DNA of 7,799 nt from Deltaproteobacteria bacterium. Its GTDB lineage: Bacteria > Desulfobacterota > Syntrophia > Syntrophales > UBA2210. Positions 6,453 through 7,799 of this stretch are shown in pieces. Where the stretch lies: NCBI GenBank assembly GCA_019313735.1, contig JAFDAR010000105.1:1-7799 (forward strand), written 5' to 3'. The notes under the pieces were generated by a model. That model was not told the DNA's origin. It saw only the letters and a list, made by a program, of their open reading frames with translations, and did no database searches. Both the position numbers and the translations under genes were made by a program. Numbering within the stretch: position 1 is the first letter of the stretch; each line of letters starts with the position of its first letter.

Positions 6453-7359
6453 ACAGTGTAGGTTGAGACGCCTTCGGAGTTTTCAGATATCCCGGCAGGA
6501 TATGGAAAAGGAGGCAATGATCTGTGGAACCCTGCACGTTGGACTCACCCCTGAGGGCATTGACGCCGCCGCCGGCCACGCCCATATTGCCCAGGAGAAG
6601 CTGAATAATGCTCATCGTCCTGATGTTCTGGACACCTACCGTATGCTGGGTCCATCCCATGGCATACATGATCGTTCCGGCTTTTCCAACTTTGCCGGAC
6701 TTTGAATATTCCTTATAGACCTCAAGAAGTTTCTCTTTCGGCGTGCCGGTAATCCTGGATACGATATCCAAGTTATACCGCGAATAATGTTTCTTCAGAA
6801 GCTGGTAAACACAGTTAGGATCTTTTAGACTCTTGTCTTTTTTGATAACACCGCTCGCATCCTTCTGGAAGGACCACGAGGACTTATCATACTTAGCGTC
6901 CATAAGGCCGGAAAAAACACCTTTATTATCTCCCGGAAGTTTGAACTCTGGATTTACCAGGAATGAAGCGTTGGTGTAGTACCTGACATATTTTTCCTGG
7001 ATAAGGTTGTTGTCCAGTATATATTTGATCATGCCACCCAGGAAGGCTATGTCGCTTCCCGATCTGAGAGATGCATAGATGTCGGCTTTTGAAGAGGTCT
7101 GTGTAAACCTTGGATCCACGCTGATCAGCTTCGCACCCCGCCCCATAGCTTCTGTGACATATTTGAATGAAATGGGGTGGTTGGAAGCCGCGTTGCTTCC
7201 CATAATCAAAATACAATCACTGTTTCTGATATCTATCCAGTGATTGGTCATTGCACCGCGTCCGAACGACTCTGCCAGAGCCGCAACAGTAGCGGAGTGT
7301 CAGATACGGGCCTGATGTTCAATATATACCAGGCCCAACCCCCTCAAGAATTTTTGATA
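6418..7359 (-). CDS. fdnG: fdnG segment B: molybdopterin domain with in-frame selenocysteine TGA
   Basis: Reading from 7359 this frame gives YQKFLRGLGLVYIEHQARI, then TGA, then HSATVAALAESFGRGAMTN, which lines up with E. coli FdnG around Sec196. Later family blocks are DPRFTQTSSKADIYA, YALGWTQHTVG-like (MYAMGWTQHTVG), and the MGVAGGGVNALRGESNVQG cofactor-binding region. The ATG at 7251 is internal, and a call starting there would lose the active-site selenocysteine. Real homology ends near 6450 (SQPTLSE). The frame then runs a few residues to a stop at 6420-6418. Confidence 0.85.
7272..7289 (-). promoter_or_regulatory. Possible bacterial SECIS hairpin after the selenocysteine codon
   Basis: Ten bases after the TGA (7302-7300), CTGTT (7289-7285) can pair with GGCAG (7276-7272), including two G-U pairs, around an 8-nt loop GCGGCTCT. 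Position and loop resemble the E. coli fdhF/fdnG SECIS, whose loop carries AGGTCT at the same distance. The stem is short, so this is a plausible SelB site and not a proven one. Confidence 0.45.
7300..7302 (-). other. Selenocysteine codon (in-frame TGA) of fdnG
   Basis: The TGA lies between HQARI and HSATV, exactly where E. coli FdnG has Sec196 (HxxQARV-U-HGPTV in pattern). Reading continues in the same frame on both sides with strong family similarity. The selenol would ligate Mo or W in the active site. It implies SelA, SelB, SelC and SelD elsewhere in the genome. Confidence 0.92.
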
Positions 7360-7748
7360 AATGAAGTGACGTTCCTGGCGATCTTGTCGATCATCCATTC
7401 CCAGGATTTTTCTTCCCACTTGTCGGAATAAGGAGCCCTGTAAAGAGGCTTGTCAAGACGATTCTTATTCTGTGAAAGCTGGTAGATGGAACCACCCTTC
7501 GTACAGAGCGAACCTCTGTTTACAGGATGATCCGGGTCTCCCTCTGTGTTTATGACTTTTCCGCCCCTGGTGGATACAATGATCCCGCATCCAACCGCAC
7601 AGTAAGGACAGATCGTTGTGGTCTCTTTAGCGTATTTGATTTTTAACGGTTGCGCGTGAGCTGCCACCGGTTTCAGATTGATGCCAATCCCGCTCGCCAT
7701 CAGCGCGGTACCGGAGATCTTTAAGAAACCTCTTCTGCTAACATCCAT
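7344..7748 (-). CDS. fdnG: fdnG segment A: Tat signal and N-terminal [4Fe-4S] domain
   Basis: The N-terminus is a twin-arginine signal: SRRGFLK at residues 4-10, a hydrophobic stretch to about 30, and likely cleavage after AHA (about 32). Next come the four cysteines of the FeS domain, C47-x2-C50-x3-C54 and C82 (GSLCTKG), with the GDPDHPVNRG motif before C82. Family similarity ends at SFIKN near 7351. The frame then stops at TGA 7346-7344, which is a frameshift stop and not a selenocysteine codon, since about 28 conserved residues are missing before the next segment resumes. Confidence 0.85.
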   Translation of the reverse strand: MDVSRRGFLKISGTALMASGIGINLKPVAAHAQPLKIKYAKETTTICPYCAVGCGIIVSTRGGKVINTEGDPDHPVNRGSLCTKGGSIYQLSQNKNRLDKPLYRAPYSDKWEEKSWEWMIDKIARNVTSFIKNS

Positions 7749-7799
7749 AACAAGCACTCCTTCCTTAAAGTTTTGATAAGAACATGATACTCAGTTGGT
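7749..7799 (-). promoter_or_regulatory. fdnG leader with strong ribosome-binding site
   Basis: The 51 bases upstream of fdnG contain AAGGAAGGAG ending eight bases before the ATG at 7748, which fixes the start. The rest is A/T-rich. I cannot assign a promoter or operator in the short stretch available before the window edge. Confidence 0.6.

Larger units (their letters stand above)
4856..7748 (-). pseudogene. fdnG: Formate dehydrogenase alpha subunit (selenocysteine, Mo/W-bis-PGD, Tat-exported); whole gene, broken by three frameshifting deletions
   Basis: This is the catalytic subunit that oxidises formate to CO2 on the periplasmic side. The pieces run in family order across three frame changes: about 7748-7351, 7359-6446, 6452-6249 and 6250-4856. 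Together they give about 966 residues. With the estimated missing blocks (about 29, 13 and 13 residues) the total comes near the 1015 of E. coli FdnG. The start is ATG at 7748, preceded by AAGGAAGGAG eight bases upstream. The GTG at 7757 overlaps that site and is rejected. The gene is first in an operon with fdnH and fdnI. The internal TGA at 7302-7300 is selenocysteine, not a fourth break. Either the gene is truly inactivated, or the deletions are assembly errors in an intact gene. Intact fdnH, fdnI and fdhE and good conservation between the breaks favour recent damage or artefact. Confidence 0.85.

Noticed and set aside
6251..6517. N-terminal 90 residues of the long minus-strand open frame ending at 4856
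   Set aside because: They are arginine- and threonine-rich shadow sequence. The real FdnG residues for this stretch are in the other two frames.
7249..7251. ATG as the start of a separate formate dehydrogenase gene
   Set aside because: Clear FdnG sequence, including the selenocysteine region, precedes it in the same frame. MTNHW is internal in the family.
7300..7302. TGA as a real stop or a fourth mutation in fdnG
   Set aside because: The frame continues on both sides with matching residues at the known selenocysteine site.
7755..7757. GTG start for fdnG giving four extra residues
   Set aside because: It overlaps the ribosome-binding site. The ATG at 7748 has correct spacing and begins a standard Tat signal.

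Overview
The window looks like chromosomal DNA of an anaerobic, selenoprotein-making bacterium. A Desulfobacterota-type (delta-proteobacterial) origin is my best guess. It rests on a periplasmic selenocysteine formate dehydrogenase of the FdnGHI type, its FdhE accessory protein, and a cysteine synthase fused to a cysteinyl-tRNA synthetase-like domain. That placement is inference from family recognition, not from a search.

Layout. The plus strand (1-1709) carries the 3' part of a cysteine synthase (CysK) that reads through a seven-residue linker into a divergent CysRS-like domain. The reading frame breaks near 512. All other genes are on the minus strand and run leftward: fdnG (7748-4856, catalytic subunit), fdnH (4852-4055, iron-sulfur subunit), fdnI (4053-3415, cytochrome b subunit), then a strong terminator hairpin (3350-3387), a possible promoter, fdhE (3269-2433), a short spacer of 7-nt repeats, and nth (2376-1729, endonuclease III). 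The cys fusion gene and nth converge, with a 9-bp perfect inverted repeat at their junction. No stretch over 300 bases lacks a gene.

How the genes work together. FdnG, exported by Tat, would oxidise formate at a molybdenum/tungsten-bis-PGD-selenocysteine centre outside the membrane. FdnH passes electrons through four [4Fe-4S] clusters, and the di-heme FdnI delivers them to the quinone pool. FdhE is needed for FDH maturation. The in-frame TGA at 7302-7300 is the selenocysteine codon, followed at the expected distance by a possible SECIS hairpin.

Oddities. fdnG is broken in three places and the cys fusion in one. In each case a block of conserved protein is missing (about 28-30 residues twice, about 13 residues twice) and the frame shifts. 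At the fdnG junctions, and less clearly in the cys gene, the bases read sensibly in both flanking frames, which suggests deletion between short direct repeats. Whether this happened in the cell or during assembly cannot be decided from the sequence. The CysRS-like domain also has substitutions at positions that bind zinc and cysteine in classical CysRS, so its activity may differ from ordinary tRNA charging.
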